A DNA stretch of 56,433 bases from Actinomycetota bacterium. Lineage in GTDB: Bacteria > Actinomycetota > Acidimicrobiia > IMCC26256 > JAENVU01. Below the pieces are notes generated by a model. The model did no database searches, was not told the DNA's origin, and worked only from the letters and a program-made list of their open reading frames with translations. Within the stretch, counting starts at the first letter, position 1. Each line of letters opens with the position of its first letter. Positions 42,496-49,748 of the stretch are shown here, in pieces. A program made the translations under genes and the position numbers. The stretch is taken from contig VGBT01000016.1 in assembly GCA_016870395.1 (NCBI GenBank), forward strand, positions 1-56,433. Direction: 5' to 3'.

Positions 42496-43940
42496 ACGAC
42501 ACCCCGCGCGACGGGGTGAGGGTTCGCTTCGCGCCCGCGCCGACCGGGTACCTCCACGTCGGCAGCGCGCGGGCGGCGCTGTTCAACTGGCTCTTTGCCC
42601 GTCACCACCGAGGCACGTTTATCCTGCGGATCGAGGACACCGATGCCGCGCGCTCGCGCGGCGAGTGGATCGTCGGGATCCAGGACACCCTGCGCTGGCT
42701 GGGGCTTGACTGGGACGAGGGTCCCTACCTCCAGGGCGACCGCCTCGACCGGTACGCCGCCGCGGCAGGGCGCCTGCTCGCCGCCAGCCGCGCTTACGAG
42801 TGCTACTGCACGCCGGATGAGGTCAAGGCGCGCAACGACGCCGCCCTCGCGGCCGGGCGATCACCCGGCTACGACGGCCGCTGCCGCGATCTCACCGATG
42901 CCGACCGGGAGGCGCTTGCCGCCGCGGGGCGCCCCCGCTCGATACGGTTCCGTACGCCCGATACCGGGGTGAGCAGCTTCACCGACCTCGTCCGCGGTGA
43001 GGTGTCGGTCGAGTGGTCGACGGTGGCCGACTTCGTGATCGTGCGCTCCGACGACAGTCCCGTGTTCTTCCTCGCGAACGCGGTCGACGACGCCGAGATG
43101 GGGATTACCCACGTTCTTCGTGGCGAGGACCTCCTCGACTCGACGCACCGCGTGCTCGCGCTGCGCGAGGCCCTCGGGGTGGAGGGCCGCCTGCAGTACG
43201 GCCACCTTCCGCTGCTCGTGGGGGCCGACCGCGCGAAGCTGTCGAAGCGCCACGGCGCGGTCGCGCTCGAGGACTTCCGGGATCGCGGCTACCTGCCGGA
43301 TGCGCTCGTCAACTACCTCGCGCTGCTGGGATGGGCACCGGAAGACGGTCAGGAGATCCTCTCGCGCGACCAGCTGATCGCGATGTTCGACCTCGACCGC
43401 GTCACGCACTCCGCCGCGTTCTTCGACTACCAGAAGCTTGACTGGATGACCGGCGAGTACCTCCGCGCGCTTTGTGAGGAGGAGCTGGCAGCGTTGGTCC
43501 TCGACGAAGCCCGAGCGCGTTGGGGTGAGGCCGTCGACGAGGCCTCGGCCGCGGCCGTCGCGCGCATCGGTCAGGAACGGGCGACCACCGTCGTCGGTCT
43601 CGTCGAGCAGGCCGACTTCCTGTTCGTCGGCGACGACGGTTTCGAGATCGCGCCGGACTCGTGGGAGCAGGTCGCGGCCACCGACCGCGGCGTGGAGATC
43701 CTCGACTCGGTGCGCGCGCATCTTGGCGCGTGCGCGTGGGACGTCGAGGTGATCAACGCGGAGATTCGCGCCGCGCTCGCCGACCTCGAACTGAAGGCCA
43801 ACAAACGGACGATGCCGCTCCTCTACGCCGCGGTCGAAGGCCGGCGCGCCGGATTGCCGCTCTTCGACGCGGTCCACCTGCTGGGACGCGAGCGCACGCT
43901 TGCCCGTCTCGACGCGGCTTGCAGCCGACTCGACGCCTGA
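42492..43940 (+). CDS. gltX: Glutamyl-tRNA synthetase
   Basis: 482 residues from GTG 42492. Class Ib synthetase: HIGH-like APAPTGYLHVGSARAALF, LRIEDTDAARSRGEW, zinc-type ECYCTPDEV, FLANAVDDAEMGITHVLRGE, KMSKS as RAKLSKRHGAVALED, and the anticodon-binding helical domain at the C-terminus. Actinobacteria generally lack GlnRS, so this enzyme probably also misacylates tRNA-Gln for GatCAB. Both substrate tRNAs follow directly downstream. Confidence 0.95.
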   Translation: MNDTPRDGVRVRFAPAPTGYLHVGSARAALFNWLFARHHRGTFILRIEDTDAARSRGEWIVGIQDTLRWLGLDWDEGPYLQGDRLDRYAAAAGRLLAASRAYECYCTPDEVKARNDAALAAGRSPGYDGRCRDLTDADREALAAAGRPRSIRFRTPDTGVSSFTDLVRGEVSVEWSTVADFVIVRSDDSPVFFLANAVDDAEMGITHVLRGEDLLDSTHRVLALREALGVEGRLQYGHLPLLVGADRAKLSKRHGAVALEDFRDRGYLPDALVNYLALLGWAPEDGQEILSRDQLIAMFDLDRVTHSAAFFDYQKLDWMTGEYLRALCEEELAALVLDEARARWGEAVDEASAAAVARIGQERATTVVGLVEQADFLFVGDDGFEIAPDSWEQVAATDRGVEILDSVRAHLGACAWDVEVINAEIRAALADLELKANKRTMPLLYAAVEGRRAGLPLFDAVHLLGRERTLARLDAACSRLDA

Positions 43941-44000
43941 GCGACCCGCGCCCATGACATGAATGGCGTGGCCTCCACGGGCTACGATCTCGTGTCCCAT

Positions 44001-44071
44001 TCGGGGGTGGTGTAATCGGCAACACAACAGGTTCTGGCCCTGTCATTGGGGGTTCGAGTCCTCCCCCCCGA
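44001..44071 (+). tRNA. tRNA-Gln (CUG)
   Basis: Acceptor TCGGGGG/CCCCCGA, D arm GTGT-AATCGGCA-ACAC region, anticodon stem ACAGG/CCTGT with loop TTCTGGC (anticodon CTG at 44034-44036), T loop TTCGAGT. Discriminator G. The acceptor and T stems compete for one C in the C-run at 44063-44068: the T stem has only four clean pairs if the acceptor has seven. CCA is not encoded. Confidence 0.88.
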
Positions 44072-44110
44072 GCCGGTCGCCGGGTGAGCCACCGCCCGGA
44101 GGCTCGGTAC

Positions 44111-44183
44111 GGCCCCGTCGTCTAGTGGCCTAGGACGCCGCCCTCTCAAGGCGGTAACGGCAGTTCGAATCTGCTCGGGGCTG
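44111..44183 (+). tRNA. tRNA-Glu (CUC)
   Basis: Acceptor GGCCCCG (44111-44117) with CGGGGCT (44176-44182), anticodon stem CCGCC/GGCGG with loop CTCTCAA giving anticodon CTC, T arm GGCAG-TTCGAAT-CTGCT. Discriminator G, no encoded CCA. It is 39 bp after tRNA-Gln and probably on the same transcript. Confidence 0.92.
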
Positions 44184-44188
44184 CAACC

Positions 44189-44222
44189 CGCGAGGCCCGG
44201 GACCGAGGTCCCGGGCCTCGCG
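44189..44222 (+). terminator. Strong terminator hairpin after the tRNA genes
   Basis: A 16-bp inverted repeat CGCGAGGCCCGGGACC (44189-44204) and GGTCCCGGGCCTCGCG (44207-44222), starting 5 bp after tRNA-Glu. Followed by CAATTCCTGTT rather than a clean T-run. Confidence 0.7.
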
Positions 44223-44887
44223 CAATTCCTGTTCTCGCGTCTTCGATCGCACTTGCAGCTCGAGGCGCGGCGTCTTCGTCTCGACGACGAGCGTGCACGG
44301 AAGTCCGACGGTGTCGAGTGGATCGCGAAGATCGTGAGCTTCGAGTATCCGCGCGCGACGACCGGAGATATGTCACGCTTCCTGTTGCGCGCGTTGCGCG
44401 CGAAGCACCAGTGAAAGCAGCAGTAAAAGCACTAGTAAATATGCCGGTGCTCGTTTACGAACCAGTTCACAACTGAGCAGCGCGTCGAACGTGTATGCAC
44501 TGCGCGTCGGCAAGAAATGCTTGACCTTCGCGTGTGAATGCGTTTCCATGCACGATGAGACGGGCTGCGGAGGTGATGCACAAGGCAGGTCTCGTCCTTC
44601 ACATCGAGGTGCGGCACGTGCGAGCGGGGTGCACACCGCACCGAGGGATGTCGGCGTCGGCTCGTCGAAGCAGTCGTGACGAGGTGTCGCAGCGAATCCC
44701 TGTGATCGCGATGTCGTTGCCGGTCGGCCAGCGCAGTGCTGGCGGCCCCGCGCGACAGCGTGAAACCGAGGACCCCATCGACGCAGAGCATCGCGAGGAC
44801 CATCCCCGTGACGTGAGCGTTCGCATGCGAGCCCTCTGACCGAAGCAACACCCAAGAGCAAGACACACCTGAGAAAGGTGGTAACCA
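44223..44887. other. 665-bp gap with a possible gene remnant and an AT-richer stretch
   Basis: At 44253-44414 a TTG-started frame reads LEARRLRLDDERARKSDG, then VEWIAKIVSFEYPRATTGD and ends FLLRALRAKHQ, protein-like but with no start site or known family; it may be a remnant. 44400-44480 is markedly richer in A/T than the rest of the window. Other open frames here on both strands have no coding character. Position directly behind tRNA genes is where integrated elements often leave traces, but no integrase or att repeat is visible. Confidence 0.35.
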
Positions 44888-45340
44888 GTGCCTCCGGCAA
44901 AGAGAAGCACCCGCAAGGCCGCAGCGAAGCGGGCCCCGGCGAAGCGGAAGGCCGCGAAGCGGGCCCCGGCGAAGCGGAAGGCCGCGAAGCGGGCACCGGC
45001 GAAGCGGAAGGCCGCGAAGCGGGCCCCGGCGAAGCGGAAGGCCGCGAAGCGGGCCCCGGCGAAGCGGAAGGCCGCGAAGCGGGCCCCGGCGAAGCGGAAG
45101 GCCGCGAAGCGGGCCCCGGCGAAGCGGAAGGCCACCAAGCGGGCCGCGACCAAGCGGAAGGCCCCGGCCAAGCGCAAGGCACCCGCCAAGCGCAAGGCCA
45201 CCAAGCGCAAGGCCACCAAGCGGGCCGCGACCAAGCGGAAGGCCCCGGCCAAGCGCAAGGCCCCCGCGAAGCGGAAGGCCGCGAAGCGGGCACCGGCGAA
45301 GCGCAAGGCCACGAAGCGGAAGGCCGCCAAGCGGCGCTAG
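44888..45340 (+). CDS. Histone H1-like Lys/Ala/Arg repeat protein
   Basis: 150 residues from GTG 44888 with GAAAGGTGG upstream. Composed almost only of Lys, Ala, Arg and Pro. Seven identical or near-identical decapeptides (AKRAPAKRKA) fill residues about 13-82, followed by less regular KRKATKRAATKRKAPAK-type repeats, ending AAKRR. Such tails occur in HC2-type histone-like proteins and in the C-terminal arm of Actinobacterial HupB, and bind DNA or RNA by charge. Here the whole protein is tail, with no folded HU domain. Confidence 0.78.
   Translation: MPPAKRSTRKAAAKRAPAKRKAAKRAPAKRKAAKRAPAKRKAAKRAPAKRKAAKRAPAKRKAAKRAPAKRKAAKRAPAKRKATKRAATKRKAPAKRKAPAKRKATKRKATKRAATKRKAPAKRKAPAKRKAAKRAPAKRKATKRKAAKRR
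44924..45133 (+). repeat. Seven 30-bp tandem repeats inside the H1-like gene
   Basis: The 30-bp unit beginning GCGAAGCGGGCCCCGGCGAA is present seven times head to tail; copy three and the rest differ at single positions (for example GGGCACC for GGGCCCC). Each unit encodes ten residues, so copy-number change keeps the frame. Confidence 0.9.
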
Positions 45341-45373
45341 CCGAGTTCAACGCTTTACCGAGCAACCAGTGGA

Positions 45374-45401
45374 TTCGGGGAGGCCTACGGGCCTCCCCGA
45401 A
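45374..45401. terminator. Bidirectional terminator hairpin
   Basis: TTCGGGGAGGCC (45374-45385) and GGCCTCCCCGAA (45390-45401) form a perfect 12-bp stem with a 4-nt loop between the convergent H1-like and PIG-L genes. Confidence 0.65.
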
Positions 45402-45419
45402 CCGCGTCCGGACGACGGG

Positions 45420-46145
45420 CTACGGGCGCAGGAGCTTGAATTCCTCGGCGAGGTCGTAGCCGTGGCGCGCGCCGGCTGCCCGTGCTTCGCGTTCGATCCG
45501 GTCCGCGAACGCGAACCGTTGCGCCTCCTCTCGCGCGCTTCGCGCGTCGATGCCCATCGTGGTGTGCCACTGGCTGCGATGGCACAGCAGGGACGCGACC
45601 TTCACGTCGATGGTCGACGCTGCGGGTTCGGCATGGTCGGGCGCATCGGCTTCGAACAGCAACAGGAGCTCCGGCCGATGGTGCGCGCCGCCGATGCCGG
45701 GGAAGAAGTGCGGGTCCCGTGCTGCGACGACGCCGTCGATCGTGAGCCACCCGGCATGGCGATGGTCGGGGTGCAGGCGGTACCGCGTCCAGGGGTCGTG
45801 GCCGAACACCACGTCAGGACCGATCTCCCGGATCGCCCGAACGAGATGGAGCCGTTCGGCGACCGTGTGCTCGAGCTCTCCGTCGACCAGGCCGATCCAG
45901 TGCAGCACCCCGTTGCCGAGCACGCGGGCTGCCTCTCGCGCTTCGGCTTCGCGGCGCGCGACGAGGGCGGCGAGGTCGTCGCCCTCGTCCCAGCTGCCCT
46001 TGGAGCCGTCGGTAAGCACGAGCAGATGGATCTCCGTGCCGGCCGCCGCCCATCGGGCGAGGGTGGCGCCACACCCGAACTCAATGTCGTCGGGGTGTGC
46101 GCCGATCGCCAGAGCCCGTTCCGGCGTCGCGAGGGGCTCGCTCAC
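45420..46145 (-). CDS. PIG-L/LmbE-family deacetylase
   Basis: 241 residues from GTG 46145. Zinc-site motifs AIGAHPDDIEFGCGATLARW (HPDD), VLTDGSKGSWDEGDD and HPDHRHAGWLTIDGVVAA. The family removes acetyl from GlcNAc-type sugars; in Actinobacteria MshB and Mca act in mycothiol metabolism. Motifs alone do not show which. It overlaps fbiD by 4 bp. Confidence 0.85.
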   Translation of the reverse strand: MSEPLATPERALAIGAHPDDIEFGCGATLARWAAAGTEIHLLVLTDGSKGSWDEGDDLAALVARREAEAREAARVLGNGVLHWIGLVDGELEHTVAERLHLVRAIREIGPDVVFGHDPWTRYRLHPDHRHAGWLTIDGVVAARDPHFFPGIGGAHHRPELLLLFEADAPDHAEPAASTIDVKVASLLCHRSQWHTTMGIDARSAREEAQRFAFADRIEREARAAGARHGYDLAEEFKLLRP

Positions 46146-46792
46146 GGTTGGACGGCCATCGAGGCGAGGTCCTCGGGCATGTCGACGTCGAACGCGAGCA
46201 ACGGATCGCGCACCACCCGGGTCGCGAGACCGGCCCGACGGGCAGCCGCGAGGTGCCGACGGAAGGATCCGGGGCCGTAGGCGAACCGGAATGCCGTACC
46301 GCCGGCCGCGGCGTGCGCGGCGGCGACGGGGATCGAGCACACCGGCGTCCCGTCCCCGCGGTGGCACGGCACGAGGACGGCGATCGGTCGACTTGCGTCG
46401 GCCGCGATCGGCTGGAGCGAGCCCGCGGTGACGTGCGGAAGATCCGCGTGGGCGACGACCGCGCGCGCCAGACCTTCCGCCGCGCACCATCGGACGCCGG
46501 CACTCGCGGCACCGTCGAGCGTGCCGGGATCCTGGAGAACCGCGACGCCGAGGTCGTGTGCCCAGGCGCGCACCTCGGGCGCGTCGGAGACGACCGCCAC
46601 CGGGAGCGCGCCGGCGGCGGCGACCACGCGCTCGGCCATCTGGCGTGACAGATTGGCCCGGTGCTCGGCGTCGAGCGCGTCGGCGAGACGGACCTTCCCG
46701 ACCGCGAACGCTCGGATGGGGATCACAACGCCGGTGACGACGGAGCGGGAGCGCGCATGGACGGGCGCGCGTCGGGAGGGCTGAGGTTGCAT
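46142..46792 (-). CDS. fbiD: 2-phospho-L-lactate/phosphoenolpyruvate guanylyltransferase
   Basis: 216 residues. CofC/FbiD nucleotidyltransferase: VIPIRAFAVGKVRLADALDA, VAVVSDAPEVRAWA, LGVAVLQDPGTLDGAASAGV, VVAHADLPHVTAGSL and FRFAYGPGSFRRHLAAARRA, ending with FDVDMPEDL. It makes the GTP-activated C3 unit for coenzyme F420. ATG 46792; a start closer to VVTGVVIP is possible. First gene of a pair with the PIG-L deacetylase and divergent from plsC. Confidence 0.9.
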   Translation of the reverse strand: MQPQPSRRAPVHARSRSVVTGVVIPIRAFAVGKVRLADALDAEHRANLSRQMAERVVAAAGALPVAVVSDAPEVRAWAHDLGVAVLQDPGTLDGAASAGVRWCAAEGLARAVVAHADLPHVTAGSLQPIAADASRPIAVLVPCHRGDGTPVCSIPVAAAHAAAGGTAFRFAYGPGSFRRHLAAARRAGLATRVVRDPLLAFDVDMPEDLASMAVQP

Positions 46793-46815
46793 GGGTCTGC
46801 GTATGCTACCGAGCG

Positions 46816-47532
46816 ATGGATGCCGCCTACGGCGTGGTGCGAGCCGCGCTGCTCCCACCCCTGCACTTCGGCGTGGGGTGGGTGCTCGAAGGTGCATCCG
46901 GCGTTCCGCGCCACGGCCCGACGATCCTCGCGAGCAACCACGTGTCGTACCTCGACCCGCTGGCACTCGGATACCTGGCCCATCGACGCGGTCGCAAGGT
47001 GCGCTTCCTTGCCAAGGACGAGCTCTTCGCCAAGCGCGGTTTTGGCTCGGTGCTGCGTGCGATGCACCAGATCCCTGTCCGCCGTGGCACTACCGACGCC
47101 GCCGGATCGCTCGACGCCGCCATCGCGGCACTGCGTGGGGGTGAGTGCGTCGCCGTCTTCCCCGAGGGCACGATCTCGCTCGACCTCGAGCCCATGGTCG
47201 GCAAGTCCGGCACCGCGCGCCTCGCCGCGGCCGCGGGGATCCCGGTCACCCCGATCGGCCTGTGGGGCCTGCACCGGGTCATGTTCAAGGGTCGCAAGCC
47301 GCGCTGGCGCGCGGGCGTCGCGGAGGTCGTCGTCGTGGGGGACCCGGTGACCGTCGGCCCCGACGAGGACATGCGGGTCGCGACCGACCGGATCATGAAT
47401 GCGATCTGCGGGTGTGTGCACCGCGCGCGCGAGATCTACCCGCAGACGCCGTCGAACGGTGACGACGGATGGTGGGTGCGCAGTCCCGGCGGCGCGGTCC
47501 TGCGCAGCTGCCGACTCGGCGAGGAGATGTGA
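46816..47532 (+). CDS. plsC: 1-acyl-sn-glycerol-3-phosphate acyltransferase
   Basis: 238 residues. Acyltransferase block I NHVSYLDPLALGY (NHxxxxD-type), block II VRFLAKDELF, block III VFPEGTIS and block IV AGIPVTPIGLWG. It acylates lysophosphatidate at the membrane. The next gene, gpsA, makes the glycerol-3-phosphate for the same pathway and overlaps by 4 bp (GTGA). Confidence 0.9.
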   Translation: MDAAYGVVRAALLPPLHFGVGWVLEGASGVPRHGPTILASNHVSYLDPLALGYLAHRRGRKVRFLAKDELFAKRGFGSVLRAMHQIPVRRGTTDAAGSLDAAIAALRGGECVAVFPEGTISLDLEPMVGKSGTARLAAAAGIPVTPIGLWGLHRVMFKGRKPRWRAGVAEVVVVGDPVTVGPDEDMRVATDRIMNAICGCVHRAREIYPQTPSNGDDGWWVRSPGGAVLRSCRLGEEM

Positions 47533-48542
47533 GCACCAAGGCCGCGGTGATCGGTGCGGGCTCGTGGGGGACCGCGGTCGCCGCGATCGTGGCCACGAAC
47601 GCCGACGCTGTCCTCTGGGCACGAGACCCGGTCGTGGCCGCGGCCGTGACCGATGAGCACCGCAACCCCCGATACCTCCCGGACGTTGCCCTGCCGGTGC
47701 GGTTGCGCGCGACGACCTCGCTCGAGGATGCCTGCACCGGTGCCGACGTGGTCGTGATGGGGGTGCCTTCGCACGGCTTCCGCGACGTGCTCGGGCTGGC
47801 GGCGCCGTCGATCGGTGCCGAGGTTCCGATCGTCAGCCTGGCCAAGGGTGTCGAGCAGGCCACGTTGCTGCGCATGACCGAAGTGGTCGCCGACGTGCTG
47901 TCCGACCACCGCCGGGACATGATCGGCGTGCTCACCGGGCCCAACCTGGCCCGCGAGGTGGCGGCGGCCGAGCCCACCGCCTCCGTGGTCGCCTTCGAGG
48001 ACGCCGCCACGGCGGAGCAGCTCCAGCACCTGCTCATGACCGCGACGTTCCGCGTGTACACGAACCCCGACGTCGTGGGCTGCGAGATCGCAGGCGCGCT
48101 GAAGAACGTGATCGCGCTCGGTGCGGGCATCGCGCACGGGCTGGGCTACGGGGACAACACCAAGGCGGCGCTCATCACCCGGGGCCTGGCCGAGCTCGCC
48201 CGCCTCGGCATCTCGCTGGGCGGCGACCCGCTCACGTTCTCGGGGCTTGCCGGCCTCGGTGATCTGGTGGCCACCTGCACGAGCGAGAAGAGTCGCAATC
48301 GGACTGTTGGGGTCGCGCTCGGACAGGGCCGCGCGCTCGAAGACATCGTCGCCGAGACGAGAATGGTGGCCGAAGGTGTGAAGAGCACGGAAGCGGTGCT
48401 CGCGCTCGCGCGCCGCCAGGGCATCGAGATGCCGATTGCCGAGCAGGTCGGTGCGGTGCTCTACGAGGGACGAAACCCGGCCGACATCGTGCCCGCGCTC
48501 ATGTTGCGGGAAGCCAAGCCCGAGCTGCGCGGGATGCGGTGA
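47529..48542 (+). CDS. gpsA: Glycerol-3-phosphate dehydrogenase [NAD(P)+]
   Basis: 337 residues from GTG 47529. Rossmann motif AVIGAGSWGTAVAAIVATN, VVMGVPSHGFRDVL, SLAKGVEQATLLRM, GVLTGPNLAREVAA, the substrate-binding Lys in EIAGALKNVIALGAGIAHGL and GLGDLVATCTSEKSRNRTVG. It supplies glycerol-3-phosphate for phospholipid synthesis, in line with the plsC partner. Confidence 0.95.
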   Translation: MSTKAAVIGAGSWGTAVAAIVATNADAVLWARDPVVAAAVTDEHRNPRYLPDVALPVRLRATTSLEDACTGADVVVMGVPSHGFRDVLGLAAPSIGAEVPIVSLAKGVEQATLLRMTEVVADVLSDHRRDMIGVLTGPNLAREVAAAEPTASVVAFEDAATAEQLQHLLMTATFRVYTNPDVVGCEIAGALKNVIALGAGIAHGLGYGDNTKAALITRGLAELARLGISLGGDPLTFSGLAGLGDLVATCTSEKSRNRTVGVALGQGRALEDIVAETRMVAEGVKSTEAVLALARRQGIEMPIAEQVGAVLYEGRNPADIVPALMLREAKPELRGMR

Positions 48543-49675
48543 TCGTCGGCGCGCTCGGTACACGGGGCCGGGCTTGCGTCGACGAGCGGGGAGGCGTCAC
48601 CGTCCCCGGCGAGGACTGGTCGCTGTGTTGGTGGATCGGTGCCGACGACCGCGTGCGCGACCCTGCCCGGGAGCCGTCGGTGCGCCAGGTCGCGTCGGCT
48701 ACGGCTCCGGTCCCCGAGACCCGGCTGCGAGTGCCGGGCGGTGACGTGGTCCAGTCCGTCTACGGGATCGGTGGGCCCGGCGGGCTCGTCGTCGTCGAGG
48801 TCGAGAACACGTCGCCCGCGGCCGTCGTGGTGGGGTTCGGGCTGATCGGCGCCCGGTCGATCGTAGTGACGTCGACGGGGAGCGCTACGTGGCTCGCGCT
48901 CGACGGGCGCGAGGTGTTCGCGCTGCCGTTCGCACCGCCGCGTTGGACGGCCGGCGCGGGACCCGTCGACCCGCTCACGCCCGGCGAGCGCACGGGTCCG
49001 ATGCCGGCGATGCGCGACCGAGACGGCCTCGGGTTGGCGCTGCTGTACCCCTTGAGCCATCGGAGCCGGATGCGCGTTGTTCTGGCCACGTCTTGGGAGG
49101 AACCGGGGGCCGTCGATCTCGCGCGCGTCCCGGACGCGCGGCAGGTCACGCGCGGCTGGGAGCGGCACCTGGCCCGCGGGATGCGCACGGTGCTTCCCGA
49201 CACGGCCGCGCAACAGGCCGTGGACCTCGCCCGGACGCAGGTGCTGCTCGATCCCGACCCCGATGCCGAGACCGCTGCGGCGCTGGAGGACTGGGGGTTC
49301 GACGTCGAGGCGACCTGGGCCTGGCGCGGGCTGTCGCTCCGGTCACGCCGGCGCGCGGCTCGTCGCGAGTCGCTGGGCGCGGGGGACGGCCCCGCGGCGC
49401 TGCTGCTGCGCGTCCGGCGCGCGCTGGTGCGCGAGCACGAGGGAACCATCGACCTGCTCCCGTCGGTCGAATCCGGCAACGTCGAGGTGCATGGTGCGCC
49501 TACCCGGCTCGGCACGGTGGGCTTCGCGCTGCGGCGGCATGGCGAGCGGGCCGCGCTGCTCTGGGAGGTCGCCGATCCGGCGCCCGGCCTCGTGCTGCGC
49601 GCGCCCGCGTTGGACCCGAGCTGGTCGACGACCGACCCGGCCGGCAAAGCGTTCCTCACCCCCACCCGGCCCTGA
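48539..49675 (+). CDS. Conserved hypothetical, beta-sandwich-like, coupled to gpsA
   Basis: 378 residues from GTG 48539, overlapping gpsA by 4 bp. The N-terminal half has many short strands (LVVVEVENTSPAAVVVGFGL), DWSLCWWIGADD near the start, and VSPATRAPL-type loops; the C-terminal half is helical with ALEDWGFDVEATWAWRGL and ends LLWEVADPAPG, APALDPSWSTTDPAG. It resembles the N-terminal sandwich and the terminal part of glycogen-debranching-like glycosidase relatives, without a full helical barrel. The convergent neighbour is a GH38 mannosidase, which supports a carbohydrate role. Low certainty. Confidence 0.5.
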   Translation: MIVGALGTRGRACVDERGGVTVPGEDWSLCWWIGADDRVRDPAREPSVRQVASATAPVPETRLRVPGGDVVQSVYGIGGPGGLVVVEVENTSPAAVVVGFGLIGARSIVVTSTGSATWLALDGREVFALPFAPPRWTAGAGPVDPLTPGERTGPMPAMRDRDGLGLALLYPLSHRSRMRVVLATSWEEPGAVDLARVPDARQVTRGWERHLARGMRTVLPDTAAQQAVDLARTQVLLDPDPDAETAAALEDWGFDVEATWAWRGLSLRSRRRAARRESLGAGDGPAALLLRVRRALVREHEGTIDLLPSVESGNVEVHGAPTRLGTVGFALRRHGERAALLWEVADPAPGLVLRAPALDPSWSTTDPAGKAFLTPTRP

Positions 49676-49748
49676 CCTCAGCCAGGGTTTTGGCGTCACC
49701 AGACCGCGACTATCGCGCTGCAGCGACGCCAAAGCGCTGTTCGGCAGC

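Noticed and set aside
44534-44866. Open frames of 100-145 codons on both strands between the tRNAs and the H1-like gene
   Set aside because: No ribosome binding site, composition unlike neighbouring genes, no motifs.
44373-45365. Minus-strand repeat protein (Ala/Ser/Pro repeats) over the H1-like gene
   Set aside because: It is the complement of the 30-bp repeat array. The plus strand has a ribosome binding site, a sensible Lys-rich product and a terminator.
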